From Ovoidimarina sp050299695 (GTDB lineage Bacteria > Pseudomonadota > Alphaproteobacteria > Rhodobacterales > Rhodobacteraceae): 45,951 bases of DNA. Shown in pieces: positions 14,686 through 27,580 of this stretch (within the stretch, counting starts at the first letter, position 1; each line of letters begins with the position of its first letter). A program made the translations under genes and the position numbers. Location: NCBI GenBank assembly GCA_050299695.1, contig JBNKWI010000019.1:1-45951 (forward strand). Reading direction: 5' to 3'. A model generated the notes under the pieces. It did not search any database, was not told the DNA's origin, and saw only the letters and a list, made by a program, of their open reading frames with translations.

Positions 14686-15411
14686 TCAGTCCTCGAAACA
14701 GGCGGCGCGGCCGTCGGCGCGGATCGTGGCGGCGCCGTCGGCGATGGCGCGGGCGCGGCGTTGCACGAAACCCGAGGGCTTCGCGGCCGAGCGGCCCTTG
14801 GGGTCGGGCAGGATCGCGGCGAGCCGCGCCGCCTGCTGCGCCGAGAGCTTCTCGGCCGTCACACCGAAATAGTGCTGCGCCGCCGCCTCGACGCCGAACA
14901 CGCCCTCGTCGAACTCGGCGACGTTGAGATAGACCTCGAGGATCCGGCGCTTCGTCCAGAACAGCTCGACCATGGGCGTCAGCACCGCCTCGAGCGCCTT
15001 CCGCGCCCAGCTCCGCCCGTGCCAGAGGAACACGTTCTTCGTCACCTGCTGGCTGATGGTCGAGGCGCCGCGATTGCCGCCCTCGTCCAGCGCCTGCCGG
15101 ATCGCGCCCATGTCGAAGCCCCAATGCAGGCAGAAATTCGCGTCCTCCGCCGCCACGACCGAGCGCAGCATCGCCGGGGCGATGCGCTCCGCCGGCACCC
15201 AGCTCCGCTCGACGCTGCCGAGCCGCAGGCCCTCGGAGACGATATAGGGCGTGGTCGGCGGCCGCACGACCGAGAACAGCGCGACCAGCGCCAGTACGGC
15301 CCCGACCGCCCCCAGCACACCGCGCAGGGCCCAGCGTCGCAGCCGCGCGCCGCGCGGCGCCTTGACGGCACGCCGTTTGCCGCCCTTCCGTTTCGAAGCC
15401 GGTTTCGCCAT
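14686..15411 (-). CDS. mtgA: Monofunctional biosynthetic peptidoglycan transglycosylase
   Basis: A 241-residue single-domain glycosyltransferase 51. A basic N-terminus is followed by one membrane anchor (about residues 28-49), then the GT51 motifs: VVAAEDANFCLHWGFD with the catalytic Glu, GASTISQQVTKNVFLW, KRRILEVYLNVAEFDEGVFGVEAAAQHYFG and AARLAAILPDP. It polymerises lipid II into glycan strands on the outer face of the inner membrane. There is no transpeptidase domain. It is 78 bases downstream of gltB on the same strand; an 8-base-stem hairpin (CGGGCGGC/GCCGCCCG, 15455-15480) lies between, without a T tract. Confidence 0.95.
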   Translation of the reverse strand: MAKPASKRKGGKRRAVKAPRGARLRRWALRGVLGAVGAVLALVALFSVVRPPTTPYIVSEGLRLGSVERSWVPAERIAPAMLRSVVAAEDANFCLHWGFDMGAIRQALDEGGNRGASTISQQVTKNVFLWHGRSWARKALEAVLTPMVELFWTKRRILEVYLNVAEFDEGVFGVEAAAQHYFGVTAEKLSAQQAARLAAILPDPKGRSAAKPSGFVQRRARAIADGAATIRADGRAACFED

Positions 15412-15489
15412 GGGTCTCCTTCGCCCGGTACGCGTCCGAGATCAATGGCGAAGCCGGGCGGCGCCCCGAGGAGCCGCCCGAAACAGACC

Positions 15490-20028
<4,539 letters not shown>

Positions 20029-20041
20029 GGCAGGTTTCCTT

Positions 20042-20719
20042 TCATGCGAACACTTCGGCGGTGCGGCCGCCGGTTCCTTCGTAAAGTTCGGTCTGCGTGT
20101 CGGTCAGCGCCAGCACCACGCGCCGGAACAGCCAGGCGCAACCGAGCGAGATCGGGAAATTGACCAGGTCGAGGACCGAACCGACCATGTAGGCGTCCAC
20201 GTCGTCGGCCCTCATGTTGATCCGCGAGGAGATGTTGCCCAGGATGTTCGCCAGCACCCAGAGCGCCCACCACCAGGCGACATAGCCCGGCGGTCCGGCG
20301 CCCGGCACGCCCGGCCCGGTCAGCTCCCAGACCCGCTTCATCGACTGGTACGGCTTCCACAGGCTCAGGATCGGCACGAAGAACCAGCCCACGCCCCAGC
20401 CCGGGCTCGGCCCGGACCCCGCCGGCGCCACCGCCCGCGCGTTGAACGTCACCCGGTAGATCCACATCCCCGACACGATGCAGCAGACCAGATAGGCCGC
20501 GATGTAGCCGAACGAGACCGCGCTTCCCAGATCGTCCACCATGACGGCGCGCGCGTCGATCTCGGCCTCGGTCAGCCGGTCGAGCGCATTCAGGAACTGC
20601 ATGAAATACACGGTATAGGCCGCGTAGATCACCTCGAACACCATGATGACCAGCAGCAGCCGGGCCGCGGAGCGCCCGGTCTTGCGCGGATCGTAGAACC
20701 CGTTCTCGCCCACGGCCAT
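20042..20719 (-). CDS. DUF4328 membrane protein
   Basis: A 225-residue protein with about five to six hydrophobic segments (about 18-45, 66-92, 112-122, 148-165 and 180-205). The stretch SPGWGVGWFFVPILSLWKPYQSMKRVWE is the DUF4328 hallmark (GWxxGxxFxPxxxLxxPYQxMxxxW). Function unknown in the family. It sits between the second GFA gene (1-base gap) and gltB (13-base gap), so it is probably cotranscribed with glutamate synthase, which gives no direct hint of role. Confidence 0.8.
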   Translation of the reverse strand: MAVGENGFYDPRKTGRSAARLLLVIMVFEVIYAAYTVYFMQFLNALDRLTEAEIDARAVMVDDLGSAVSFGYIAAYLVCCIVSGMWIYRVTFNARAVAPAGSGPSPGWGVGWFFVPILSLWKPYQSMKRVWELTGPGVPGAGPPGYVAWWWALWVLANILGNISSRINMRADDVDAYMVGSVLDLVNFPISLGCAWLFRRVVLALTDTQTELYEGTGGRTAEVFA

Positions 20720-20720
20720 G

Positions 20721-21155
20721 CTACCCGTCCCCGCCCGTCACGCCGTAAAGCGCGAAGACCTCGACCTCGGTCAGCCGGTCGTGGTCGCCCGCCAGCGCGA
20801 ACCCGTCGGGCTTGGCGTCGATGAAGATCTCGCGGTGCAGGACCAGCCCGTCGGCATCGTCCAGAAGGCCAATCGGCACCTCGTAGCCGCCGGCCCCGTC
20901 CACGCCCTTGTCCCAGCGGTACCAGAGCGGTGAACCGCAGGTGGCGCAATTGCTGCGCGAGGCCCAGTCCGACGTGCGGCGCGTGCGCACGTTCTCGGCC
21001 CCCTCGACGCTCATGTCGGCCTCGGCCACCGAGACGCCCAGGAGCGGCCCGCCGGTCCAGCGCTGGCACATCTTGCAATGGCAGGCGCCGAAATTGCCGA
21101 GCGTCGCCGCGGTGAAGCGGACGGCACCGCACAGACAGGCTCCGGTCCGGGCCAT
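20721..21155 (-). CDS. GFA-family zinc protein (first of tandem pair)
   Basis: A 144-residue protein of the glutathione-dependent formaldehyde-activating (GFA) fold. Zinc ligands are visible in the usual spacing: CLCG near the start, ACHCKMCQRWTGG in the middle and NCATCGSPLWY further on. Only a few members are proven to make S-(hydroxymethyl)glutathione, so activity is uncertain. The ATG at 21155 overlaps the stop of the upstream paralogue by one base (TGATG); in-frame TTG codons just before it are less likely starts. It is about as long as its neighbour and was probably produced by an old tandem duplication. Confidence 0.88.
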   Translation of the reverse strand: MARTGACLCGAVRFTAATLGNFGACHCKMCQRWTGGPLLGVSVAEADMSVEGAENVRTRRTSDWASRSNCATCGSPLWYRWDKGVDGAGGYEVPIGLLDDADGLVLHREIFIDAKPDGFALAGDHDRLTEVEVFALYGVTGGDG

Positions 21156-21577
21156 CAACAAGCCTCCCCTGCGACGAACGGCCTTTCGGCCTCATAGGCG
21201 GCGGCCGAGACGCGCGGATGACCGCCCGCCAGCGGCACACAGGCCATGGCGCGGTCGGCATAGACCTCGCGGGCCAGCGGGAACGCCGCCGCGCCCTCGA
21301 ACAGGCCGGGCGCCAGGTCGTAGGGCCCGCTGTCGTCGCGGATCCAGAGATGGCTGCCGCAGGTGCCGCAAAAGGCGCGCTCGGCGAAGGCGGACGAGCG
21401 ATAGGTCCTGACCGGGCCCGTGGCCTCGACCGCGGCGGCTTCCAGGCACCACAGCGCCGCGCCGGTCCAGCGGCGGCACATCGCGCAATGACAGGCCGAG
21501 ACCTCCGGCAGAAAGCCGGTCGCCCGCAGCGTCACCGCGCCGCAGAGGCAGGCGCCCGTAAGGCTCTCGCCGCTCAT
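21155..21577 (-). CDS. GFA-family zinc protein (second of tandem pair)
   Basis: A 140-residue GFA-fold protein, paralogue of the gene just downstream. The ligands are CLCG, ACHCAMCRRWTGAALW and FCGTCGSHLW. The core is clearly related to its neighbour, but the C-terminal region differs (ARVSA-type end rather than TEVEVFALYG), so the pair diverged long ago. It follows gltD after about 100 bases holding a short hairpin (GGGTCAG/CTGACCC, 21603-21621) and a tandem TGTACAGG repeat, which could be an internal regulatory region. Confidence 0.88.
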   Translation of the reverse strand: MSGESLTGACLCGAVTLRATGFLPEVSACHCAMCRRWTGAALWCLEAAAVEATGPVRTYRSSAFAERAFCGTCGSHLWIRDDSGPYDLAPGLFEGAAAFPLAREVYADRAMACVPLAGGHPRVSAAAYEAERPFVAGEAC

Positions 21578-21649
21578 CGCGTTCGTCCTTTCTTAACGCT
21601 CCGGGTCAGCCGTTCTGACCCACCCCAATTCGCCGCCCCGTTCCGCCGG

Positions 21650-21671
21650 TGTACAGGCTGTGTACAGGTTG
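21650..21671. repeat. Tandem 11-base repeat between gltD and GFA
   Basis: TGTACAGGCTG at 21650-21660 is followed directly by TGTACAGGTTG at 21661-21671, a head-to-tail repeat with one mismatch and a period near one helical turn. Each contains the palindrome TGTACA. It lies in the gap after the gltD stop and upstream of the first GFA gene. It could be a protein-binding site for a second promoter; that is an inference. Confidence 0.4.
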
Positions 21672-21678
21672 TGCGGGC

Positions 21679-23109
21679 CTATTCCGCCGCCACCGCGGCC
21701 TCGCCGATATAGTCGAGGATCGCCTCGGCTGCCTCGCGCCCATCCCGGATCGCCCAGACCACGAGGCTCGCCCCGCGCACGATGTCGCCCGCCGCGTAGA
21801 CCCCTTCGAGCGAGGTCGCATGGGTGCGAAAATCGGCCTTCACCGTGCCCCAGCGGGTCACCTCGAGCCCCTCGACGCCCCAGAGCTTCGGCAGGTCCTC
21901 GGGTTCGAAGCCCAGCGCCTTCACCACGAGGTCGGCGGGTTCCACGTAATCCGCGCCGTCGATCACCTCGGGCGAGCGCCGGCCCGTCGCGTCGGGCGCG
22001 CCCAGGCGCATCTTCTGCACCATCACGCCCTCCACCGGGTCGCCGGCAAAGCCCTTGGGCGCGGTCAGCCAGACGAAGTCGACGCCCTCTTCCTCGGCGT
22101 TCGACACTTCGCGCTGCGAGCCGGGCATGTTGTCGCGGTCGCGGCGGTAGAGGCATTTGACGCTCGCCGCGCCCTGCCGGATCGCGGTGCGGACGCAGTC
22201 CATCGCGGTGTCGCCGCCGCCGATCACCACCACCTTCTTGCCCTCGGCATTAAGCTCGCCCGTGTCGAACTCGGCCACCTCGTCGCCGAAGCTCTTGCGG
22301 TTCGAGGCGGTGAGATAGTCGATCGCCCGTACGATCCCGCCGGCGCCCGAGCCCGGGCCCTGAAGATCGCGGCTCTTGTAGACGCCGGTGGCGATCAGCA
22401 CCGCATCGTGTTTGCCGCGGATCGCGTCGAAGGAGATGTCCTCGCCCACGTTGCAGTTCAGCACGAACTCCACGCCACCTTCGGCGAGCTGGTCCATCCG
22501 CTGCATCACCACGTCCTTCTCGAGCTTGAAGCCCGGGATGCCATAGGTCAGGAGCCCGCCGCCCCGGTCGTAGCGGTCGTAGACCGTCACCTGCAGGCCG
22601 GCGCGGCGCAGCGCATCGGCCGCCGCCAGGCCGCCGGGGCCCGCGCCGATGATGCCGACGCTTTCGGCGCGCTCGGTGGCCGGGGCGAGCGGCTTGACCC
22701 AGCCTTCCGCGAAGGCGGTGTCGGTGATGTATTTCTCGACCGAGCCGATGGTCACGGTGCCGTGGCCCGACTGCTCGATGACGCAATTGCCCTCGCAGAG
22801 CCGGTCCTGCGGGCAGATCCGGCCGCAGATCTCGGGGAAGGTGTTGGTGGCCTGGCTGAGCTCGTAGGCCTCCTGCAGGCGGCCCTCGGCGGTGAGTTTC
22901 AGCCAGTCGGGGATGTTGTTGTGGAGCGGGCAATGCGACTGGCAATAGGGCACGCCGCACTGGCTGCAGCGCCCGGCCTGTTCGGCGGCCTTCTCGCGCG
23001 CGAACTCCGCGTAGATCTCTCCGAAATCCTGACGCCTGAGGCTCGCCGGACGCTTCTCGGGCATGTCCCGGGCGACCGTGACGAATTTCAGCATCCGATT
23101 CTCAGCCAT
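21679..23109 (-). CDS. gltD: Glutamate synthase (NADPH) small subunit
   Basis: A 476-residue GOGAT beta subunit, which oxidises NADPH and passes electrons through FAD and iron-sulfur clusters to GltB. The N-terminal ferredoxin-like region has CSQCGVPYCQSHCPLHNNIPDW and CGRICPQDRLCEGNCV, ligands for two 4Fe-4S clusters. The FAD-binding fingerprint GIIGAGPGGLAAADALRRAG and the NADPH-binding VVIGGGDTAMDCVRTA follow. The C-terminal end has GVYAAGDIVRGASLVVWAI. Full length. It is the first gene of the cluster ending in gltB, so the small subunit is transcribed before the large one with three accessory genes between. It is divergent from uppP across 190 bases of AT-richer sequence that should hold both promoters. 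Confidence 0.96.
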   Translation of the reverse strand: MAENRMLKFVTVARDMPEKRPASLRRQDFGEIYAEFAREKAAEQAGRCSQCGVPYCQSHCPLHNNIPDWLKLTAEGRLQEAYELSQATNTFPEICGRICPQDRLCEGNCVIEQSGHGTVTIGSVEKYITDTAFAEGWVKPLAPATERAESVGIIGAGPGGLAAADALRRAGLQVTVYDRYDRGGGLLTYGIPGFKLEKDVVMQRMDQLAEGGVEFVLNCNVGEDISFDAIRGKHDAVLIATGVYKSRDLQGPGSGAGGIVRAIDYLTASNRKSFGDEVAEFDTGELNAEGKKVVVIGGGDTAMDCVRTAIRQGAASVKCLYRRDRDNMPGSQREVSNAEEEGVDFVWLTAPKGFAGDPVEGVMVQKMRLGAPDATGRRSPEVIDGADYVEPADLVVKALGFEPEDLPKLWGVEGLEVTRWGTVKADFRTHATSLEGVYAAGDIVRGASLVVWAIRDGREAAEAILDYIGEAAVAAE

Positions 23110-23299
23110 GCACGTTTCTCCCTACCGGCAGCGCTCTTTACCCACAGTCCGGACAAAAATAAAGGCATAAATACTGACCTAATTTCGGAAAAAATCCGCC
23201 GGCGCCCTCCGAAACGAAGAACCGGTAGTCAAAAATAGGTCCGATACGGTACCTTTTTAGCTCTTTCCCTCCCGATTCAGGGGACTAGAGTGCCGCCGC

Positions 23300-24112
23300 A
23301 TGGGGCTCCTGCATCTCCTTCTCGTCGCCGCGATTCAGGGACTCACCGAGTTTCTGCCGATTTCGTCGTCGGGCCACCTGATCCTCCTGCCGAATCTCAC
23401 CGGTCTCGACGACCAGGGGCAAGCCATCGACGTCGCCGTCCATGTCGGCACCCTCGGCGCGGTGGTGGTTTACTTCTGGACGGACGTCCGCCGCGCGATT
23501 TCCGGGCTCCCGGGCCTGATCCGCGGGCAGATTGACAACCCCAATTCGCGACTCGCCCTGCTGCTGATCGTCGCGACGATCCCGGTCGTCCTCGTCGGTC
23601 TCCTGCTCAACATCACTGGCATCGAGGAGATGCTGCGCTCCACCGCGGTGATCGGCTGGACCATGCTGCTGTTCGGTCTCTACCTCTACTGGGCCGACCG
23701 GCGTGGCCCCGAGACCTTCACCGCCGGCGATTGGAGCCTGAAACACGCCATCGTCATGGGGCTCTGGCAGGCGGTCGCGCTCATACCCGGCACCTCGCGC
23801 TCGGGCATCACCATCTCGGCCGCGCGCCTCCTCGGCTACCGCCGCGAGGATGCGGCCCGGATCTCGATGCTGATGTCGATCCCGACGATCATGGCCTCAG
23901 GCGCGCTCCTCGGCATCGAGGTCGCCGCCGAGGCCGACATGGAAACCGCCAAGAATGCCGCCATCGGCGCGGTCTTCGCCTTCGCCGCGGCGCTCGGCGC
24001 GCTGACGTTGATGATGCGGCTCCTGAAAAGCGTGAGCTTCACGCCCTACGTGATCTACCGGATCTTCCTGGGCGTGATCCTGTTGTGGATCGCCTACGGC
24101 CAAGGCGTGTAG
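23300..24112 (+). CDS. uppP: Undecaprenyl-diphosphatase
   Basis: A 270-residue polytopic membrane protein of the BacA/UppP family, which dephosphorylates undecaprenyl diphosphate so the carrier lipid can be recycled for cell-wall synthesis; overexpression gives bacitracin resistance. The two family motifs are present: QGLTEFLPISSSGHLILLP at the N-terminus (residues 12-30, catalytic Glu16 region) and PGTSRSGITISAARLLG in the middle. About eight hydrophobic helices. Start at ATG 23300. It is divergent from gltD and convergent with the NDUFA9-like gene. Confidence 0.96.
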   Translation: MGLLHLLLVAAIQGLTEFLPISSSGHLILLPNLTGLDDQGQAIDVAVHVGTLGAVVVYFWTDVRRAISGLPGLIRGQIDNPNSRLALLLIVATIPVVLVGLLLNITGIEEMLRSTAVIGWTMLLFGLYLYWADRRGPETFTAGDWSLKHAIVMGLWQAVALIPGTSRSGITISAARLLGYRREDAARISMLMSIPTIMASGALLGIEVAAEADMETAKNAAIGAVFAFAAALGALTLMMRLLKSVSFTPYVIYRIFLGVILLWIAYGQGV

Positions 24113-24151
24113 GCCCCTGCTCGGGCAGAGAACGCGCCTCGGTCGACGCTC

Positions 24152-25132
24152 TCAGATCTTCAGGTTCCGCGCCGACGCGGTGATGTCGTCATACTGCCCC
24201 TGCGGCCGGAACCGCCACAGATACTCGGGCAGCACCGCCTCGAGCGAGACCGGCACGATTCCCAGATCGGGTAGGCCCTTCGCGCCGCCCGAAACCACGT
24301 TGTCGCGGGTGAGCGAGGCGACCTGGTCGCGGGTGAGCGGCGGCTGCACCAGCCCGCCCGAGAGCCAGCGCACCACGTCGAAACAGCCCGCCAGGACCCG
24401 CGCCAGCCAGAACGGCAGGCCAAGCACCAGGCGCCGGCGGTGGATCACCGTCAGCATCTGCCCCATCAGGTCACGGAACGTGCCGATATCGGGTCCGCCG
24501 AGCTCGTAGATCCCCGGCGCCGCCGCCCCGGTCACCCCGGCCACCGCCGCGCGGGCCACGTCGTCGACATAGACTGGCTGGAACCGCGTCTCGGCGCCGA
24601 CAATGGGCAGGATCGGTCCCAGCCGCGCCATCCCGGCGAAGCGATTGAAGAAATCGTCCTCGGGCCCGAACACGATCGAAGGGCGCAGGATCACCGCGTC
24701 GGGCCGCTGCGCCAGCACCGCCTCCTCGCCGAGCCCCTTCGAACGGGCATAGGCGCTCGCGCCCTCGGGATCGGCGCCGATCGCCGAGACATGCACCAGC
24801 CGGGCCACGCCCTCCTCGGCCGCGATCCGCGCGATCCGAACCGCGCCCTCGTGCTGGACCGCGTCGAAGCCGTTCTTGCCCTGCTCCGCGAGGATGCCCA
24901 CGCAGTTCACCACCGCATCGGCGCCCTTCATCGCGGCCCGCACGCTGGCCTCGTCGCGGATATTGCACAGGACCGGCTCGACTTGGCCCACGGCGCCATA
25001 GGGCCTGACGAACATCGCCTCGTTGGGCCGCCGGACCGCCACGCGGATGCGCCAGCCCTCCTTCGCGAGCCGGCGGGCGACATAGCGCCCGACGAAACCG
25101 GATCCGCCGTAGATCGTGACGAGCCTGGACAT
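24152..25132 (-). CDS. NDUFA9-like NAD(P)-binding complex I-associated protein
   Basis: A 326-residue atypical SDR. The N-terminal Rossmann motif VTIYGGSGFVGRYVARRLAKEGW is a clear GxxGxxG, followed by RVAVRRPNEAMFV. VNCVGILAE and LVHVSAIGADPEGASAYARSKGLGEE contain the Ser and YxxxK-like region of the family. ILRPSIVFGPEDDFFNRFA is typical of the group related to the mitochondrial complex I accessory subunit NDUFA9/39 kDa. A role in complex I or quinone metabolism is inferred from homology. ATG at 25132 has an AGGTG site; a GTG six bases earlier is in frame. Transcribed toward uppP. Confidence 0.88.
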   Translation of the reverse strand: MSRLVTIYGGSGFVGRYVARRLAKEGWRIRVAVRRPNEAMFVRPYGAVGQVEPVLCNIRDEASVRAAMKGADAVVNCVGILAEQGKNGFDAVQHEGAVRIARIAAEEGVARLVHVSAIGADPEGASAYARSKGLGEEAVLAQRPDAVILRPSIVFGPEDDFFNRFAGMARLGPILPIVGAETRFQPVYVDDVARAAVAGVTGAAAPGIYELGGPDIGTFRDLMGQMLTVIHRRRLVLGLPFWLARVLAGCFDVVRWLSGGLVQPPLTRDQVASLTRDNVVSGGAKGLPDLGIVPVSLEAVLPEYLWRFRPQGQYDDITASARNLKI

Positions 25133-25260
25133 GGGCACCTCATCGTTCGAGCCTCCCCGTCCATAGCGCCCGGGGGCCCGGGGAACAAGCCGCGAGAACG
25201 CCGCCGATCACCCGTTGACAGTTCCCGGGCCTCCGAGTAATCCCGCGCCCTACGACACCT

Positions 25261-25347
25261 GCCCAGGTGGCGGAATTGGTAGACGCGCTGGTTTCAGGTA
25301 CCAGTGGCTTAACGGCCGTGGAGGTTCGAGTCCTCTCCTGGGCACCA
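25261..25347 (+). tRNA. tRNA-Leu (anticodon CAG)
   Basis: A complete 87-base class II tRNA. The acceptor stem pairs GCCCAGG (25261-25267) with CCTGGGC (25337-25343), followed by discriminator A and an encoded CCA. The anticodon arm CTGGT-TTCAGGT-ACCAG gives anticodon CAG, reading CUG, the commonest Leu codon in such a GC-rich genome. A long variable arm (GGCTTAACGGCC) and the GGTTCGAGTCC T-arm are present. An AT-rich spacer and then the accessory region begin immediately downstream, so the gene marks the probable left edge of an island. Confidence 0.98.
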
Positions 25348-25414
25348 CTATTTCTTTGTAAGATACTGAAAAAGATAGTTATCAGATTTCAGTTTTCTGC
25401 CGATCCCCCCTTCG

Positions 25415-25666
25415 ATGCGTTTGCTGTGTTGCCGCGATCCCGGCGCCCTGCTCTCGGCCGAAGCCGACCTGTTGAGGACGCGCGGTGGAGAGATCGTTCA
25501 AGCGGATGTCCCTGGTTTGGTGCCCGATGGCGCCGGATGGCAGATCGAGGCCGGCAAGGGGCGCTTTGCGGCCGCCCATGTCGTTGTCGCGCTCGACCCC
25601 TGGTCTCCGAAGCTGCTGACGACGCTCGGGCTTCGCCCGCGACCGGCAAGGTGTTGGCCGGTCTGA
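25415..25666 (+). pseudogene. Fragment of a FAD-dependent (DAO-type) oxidoreductase
   Basis: An 83-codon frame whose product reads like an internal slice of a D-amino-acid dehydrogenase-type flavoprotein: DPGALLSAEADLLRTRGG, then a DGAGWQIEAGKG strand pair and AAHVVVALDPWSPKLLTTLGLRP, the stretch that normally precedes the LPLxxKRGYH strand. The FAD-binding GxGxxG N-terminus and the C-terminal third are missing, and the frame ends in unrelated sequence. The rest of the gap (25348-25414 and 25667-25766) shows nothing coding: the left part is AT-rich, the right part has an imperfect GC hairpin near 25680-25705 that could end the minus-strand operon. Confidence 0.6.
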
Positions 25667-25766
25667 TGGCTCTCGATAGTCCGGCGGCCGGGCAATGGCG
25701 GCCGGCCCCGGTGCGTTCGTCGGCGTTGCCCATCTTGGGTGCCCCCGAGAGTCCGCGGGACTGCGC

Positions 25767-26795
25767 CTATTGGGTGATCGGAATTGTATCTTCGGGCCGC
25801 CAGGATACCCAGACGGGGCCTTGTTCCGGCAGAGTTCGGAAATCCGCGTCGCGGCCGACGGCCTTGATGGGCTCGCCCTGCCAGTCGAGGAGACAGGTTC
25901 CGATGGCTCCCCCGAAGATCTTCTGGGAGAGCGTCGCGCGCAGACGGCAAGGTCGGTCCGGTTCGGCGGCAGACAGCTGGAAGTTTTCCGGCCGGACCGC
26001 AATGGTCGGCGTGCCCGCCCCCGGAACCAACGTTCCATCCTCGAGCCTCAGGCCGCCGGGCTCGACGGAGCCGGTGAAGATCCTCGCATCGCCCAGAAAC
26101 GTTGCGGTGAAGCTGTCGCGCGGGTCGTCGTAGACCTCCCGTGTCGGTCCGTGGCGGACCAGTTTGCCATCCTTCAGGATGCCGATCCGGTCCGAAAGCG
26201 TCAGCGCCTCTTCCTGGTCGTGGGTCACGAAGATCGTGGTGATGCCGATTTCACGCTGGATCCGCTTCAGCTCGATCTGCATGTCCACCCTGAGCGCCTT
26301 GTCGAGCGCGGATAGCGGTTCATCGAGCAACAGGACGCGCGGTTGGGTGACGATCGCCCGAGCCATCGCCACCCGCTGGCGCTGCCCGCCGGAGAGCTGA
26401 TGCGGTTTTCGCGCGCCGAAGCTGCCGAGCTGGACCAAATCAAGCACCTCCGCCACACGTCGTTTCTTCTCGGCATCGCCGATCTTGCGCACGGCGAGGC
26501 CGAAGGCGACGTTGTCGGCAACCGTCATATTGGGGAAAAGCGCGTAGTTCTGGAAAACCATTCCGATCCCGCGTTTTTCGACAGGCACGTTCTCGACCGG
26601 ATCGCCATCGATGAAGACGTGTCCGCTTTCCGGCACGACGAAGCCAGCGATCGCGCGAAGCAGCGTCGTCTTTCCGCTTCCCGACGGTCCCAAAAGCCCG
26701 AAAAAGCCGCCATCCGGAAAAGTGAGCGTCACGTCGTCGAGCGCACGCGCGGCACCATAGGACTTGACCAGATATTCGACACGTACTTCGGCCAT
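25767..26795 (-). CDS. ABC importer ATPase, PotA-like
   Basis: A 342-residue ATPase of a polyamine/opine/2-aminoethylphosphonate-type importer. The ATPase domain has Walker A GPSGSGKTT, the Q-loop MVFQNYALFPNMTV, signature LSGGQRQRV, Walker B VLLLDEPLSALD and switch His THDQEEALTLSDRI. The TOBE domain follows (residues about 240-340, IAVRPENFQL). Length matches PotA/FbpC/PhnT types. It is the last gene of the seven-gene operon, starting one base inside the stop of the PotC-like permease (TGATG). Substrate cannot be read from the ATPase. Confidence 0.92.
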   Translation of the reverse strand: MAEVRVEYLVKSYGAARALDDVTLTFPDGGFFGLLGPSGSGKTTLLRAIAGFVVPESGHVFIDGDPVENVPVEKRGIGMVFQNYALFPNMTVADNVAFGLAVRKIGDAEKKRRVAEVLDLVQLGSFGARKPHQLSGGQRQRVAMARAIVTQPRVLLLDEPLSALDKALRVDMQIELKRIQREIGITTIFVTHDQEEALTLSDRIGILKDGKLVRHGPTREVYDDPRDSFTATFLGDARIFTGSVEPGGLRLEDGTLVPGAGTPTIAVRPENFQLSAAEPDRPCRLRATLSQKIFGGAIGTCLLDWQGEPIKAVGRDADFRTLPEQGPVWVSWRPEDTIPITQ

Positions 26796-27580
26796 CAGCG
26801 TTCCCCTCCGAAATTCGAATAGCGCGCGGCGAGCAGCATGATGCCCATCGAAACGGCGATGATGATGGTCGAGATCGCGTTGATCTCCGGGGTGAACCCC
26901 TTTCGGATCGAGGTATAGATCAGGACCGGCAAGGTGCTGTCGCCGGGTTCGGACAAGAAGTACGAGACGACGAACTGGTCGAAACTCACCGCGAAGGCGA
27001 ACAGCCCGCCCGCGATGATTCCGGGCAGGATCCAGGGCACCGTGACGGCGCGCGTGATCCGCCACGGCGAGGCGCCGAGCGACCGCGCGGCCTCTTCCAG
27101 CGTACGGTCGAAGGTGGTGAGGCGCGCCGAGACGACGACGATGACATAGGGCAGAGCCAGCGCCACATGGCCGAGAATGACGGCGGGTGTGCCGCGTCCG
27201 AGCCCGATCCCGAAAAAGAAGATCAGCATCGCCGTTCCCGTGATCAGCCAGGGAATCGCGATGGGCGGGAAGAGAAGCACCTGAAGCACGCGCTTGCCGC
27301 GGAACTCGTAGCGAAAGAGAGCGATCGACGCGGCGGTCCCGAGGCTGGTCGCGATCAGGGTCACGACCGCGGCGATCCAGACCGAGCGCAAGGCCGCGGC
27401 GAGGATCTCGCGGTTTCCGGCAAGCCGCGCATACCAGCCTGTCGAGAAGTCGAAGGGGAGTTGGTAGAACTCCGACGCGTTGAAGGACATCGCCGCCATG
27501 ACGAGGATCGGTGCGTAGAGGAAGAAGAGGATCAAGCCGACATAGGCGCGACCGAGATCGGCGAGAATGGCGTTGCTCAC
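26795..27580 (-). CDS. ABC importer permease, PotC-like
   Basis: A 261-residue inner-membrane permease with about six helices (near 14-34, 64-86, 99-121, 129-147, 183-203 and 236-252). The cytoplasmic EAA loop reads EEAARSLGASPWRITRAVTVPWILPGI and would contact the ATPase. Family PotC/YdcV. The start is GTG at 27580, overlapping the PotB-like stop by four bases (GTGA), so it is coupled to that gene; a longer open frame upstream only reads through PotB in the wrong frame. Confidence 0.9.
   Translation of the reverse strand: MSNAILADLGRAYVGLILFFLYAPILVMAAMSFNASEFYQLPFDFSTGWYARLAGNREILAAALRSVWIAAVVTLIATSLGTAASIALFRYEFRGKRVLQVLLFPPIAIPWLITGTAMLIFFFGIGLGRGTPAVILGHVALALPYVIVVVSARLTTFDRTLEEAARSLGASPWRITRAVTVPWILPGIIAGGLFAFAVSFDQFVVSYFLSEPGDSTLPVLIYTSIRKGFTPEINAISTIIIAVSMGIMLLAARYSNFGGER

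Noticed and set aside
15455..15480. Hairpin CGGGCGGC/GCCGCCCG between gltB and mtgA as a terminator
   Set aside because: No T tract on either strand; in this GC-rich DNA such stems arise often. Mentioned only as context.
25267..26133. Plus-strand open frame starting inside the tRNA-Leu gene
   Set aside because: It runs through a structural RNA and antisense of the PotA-like gene; its first residues only reflect tRNA sequence.
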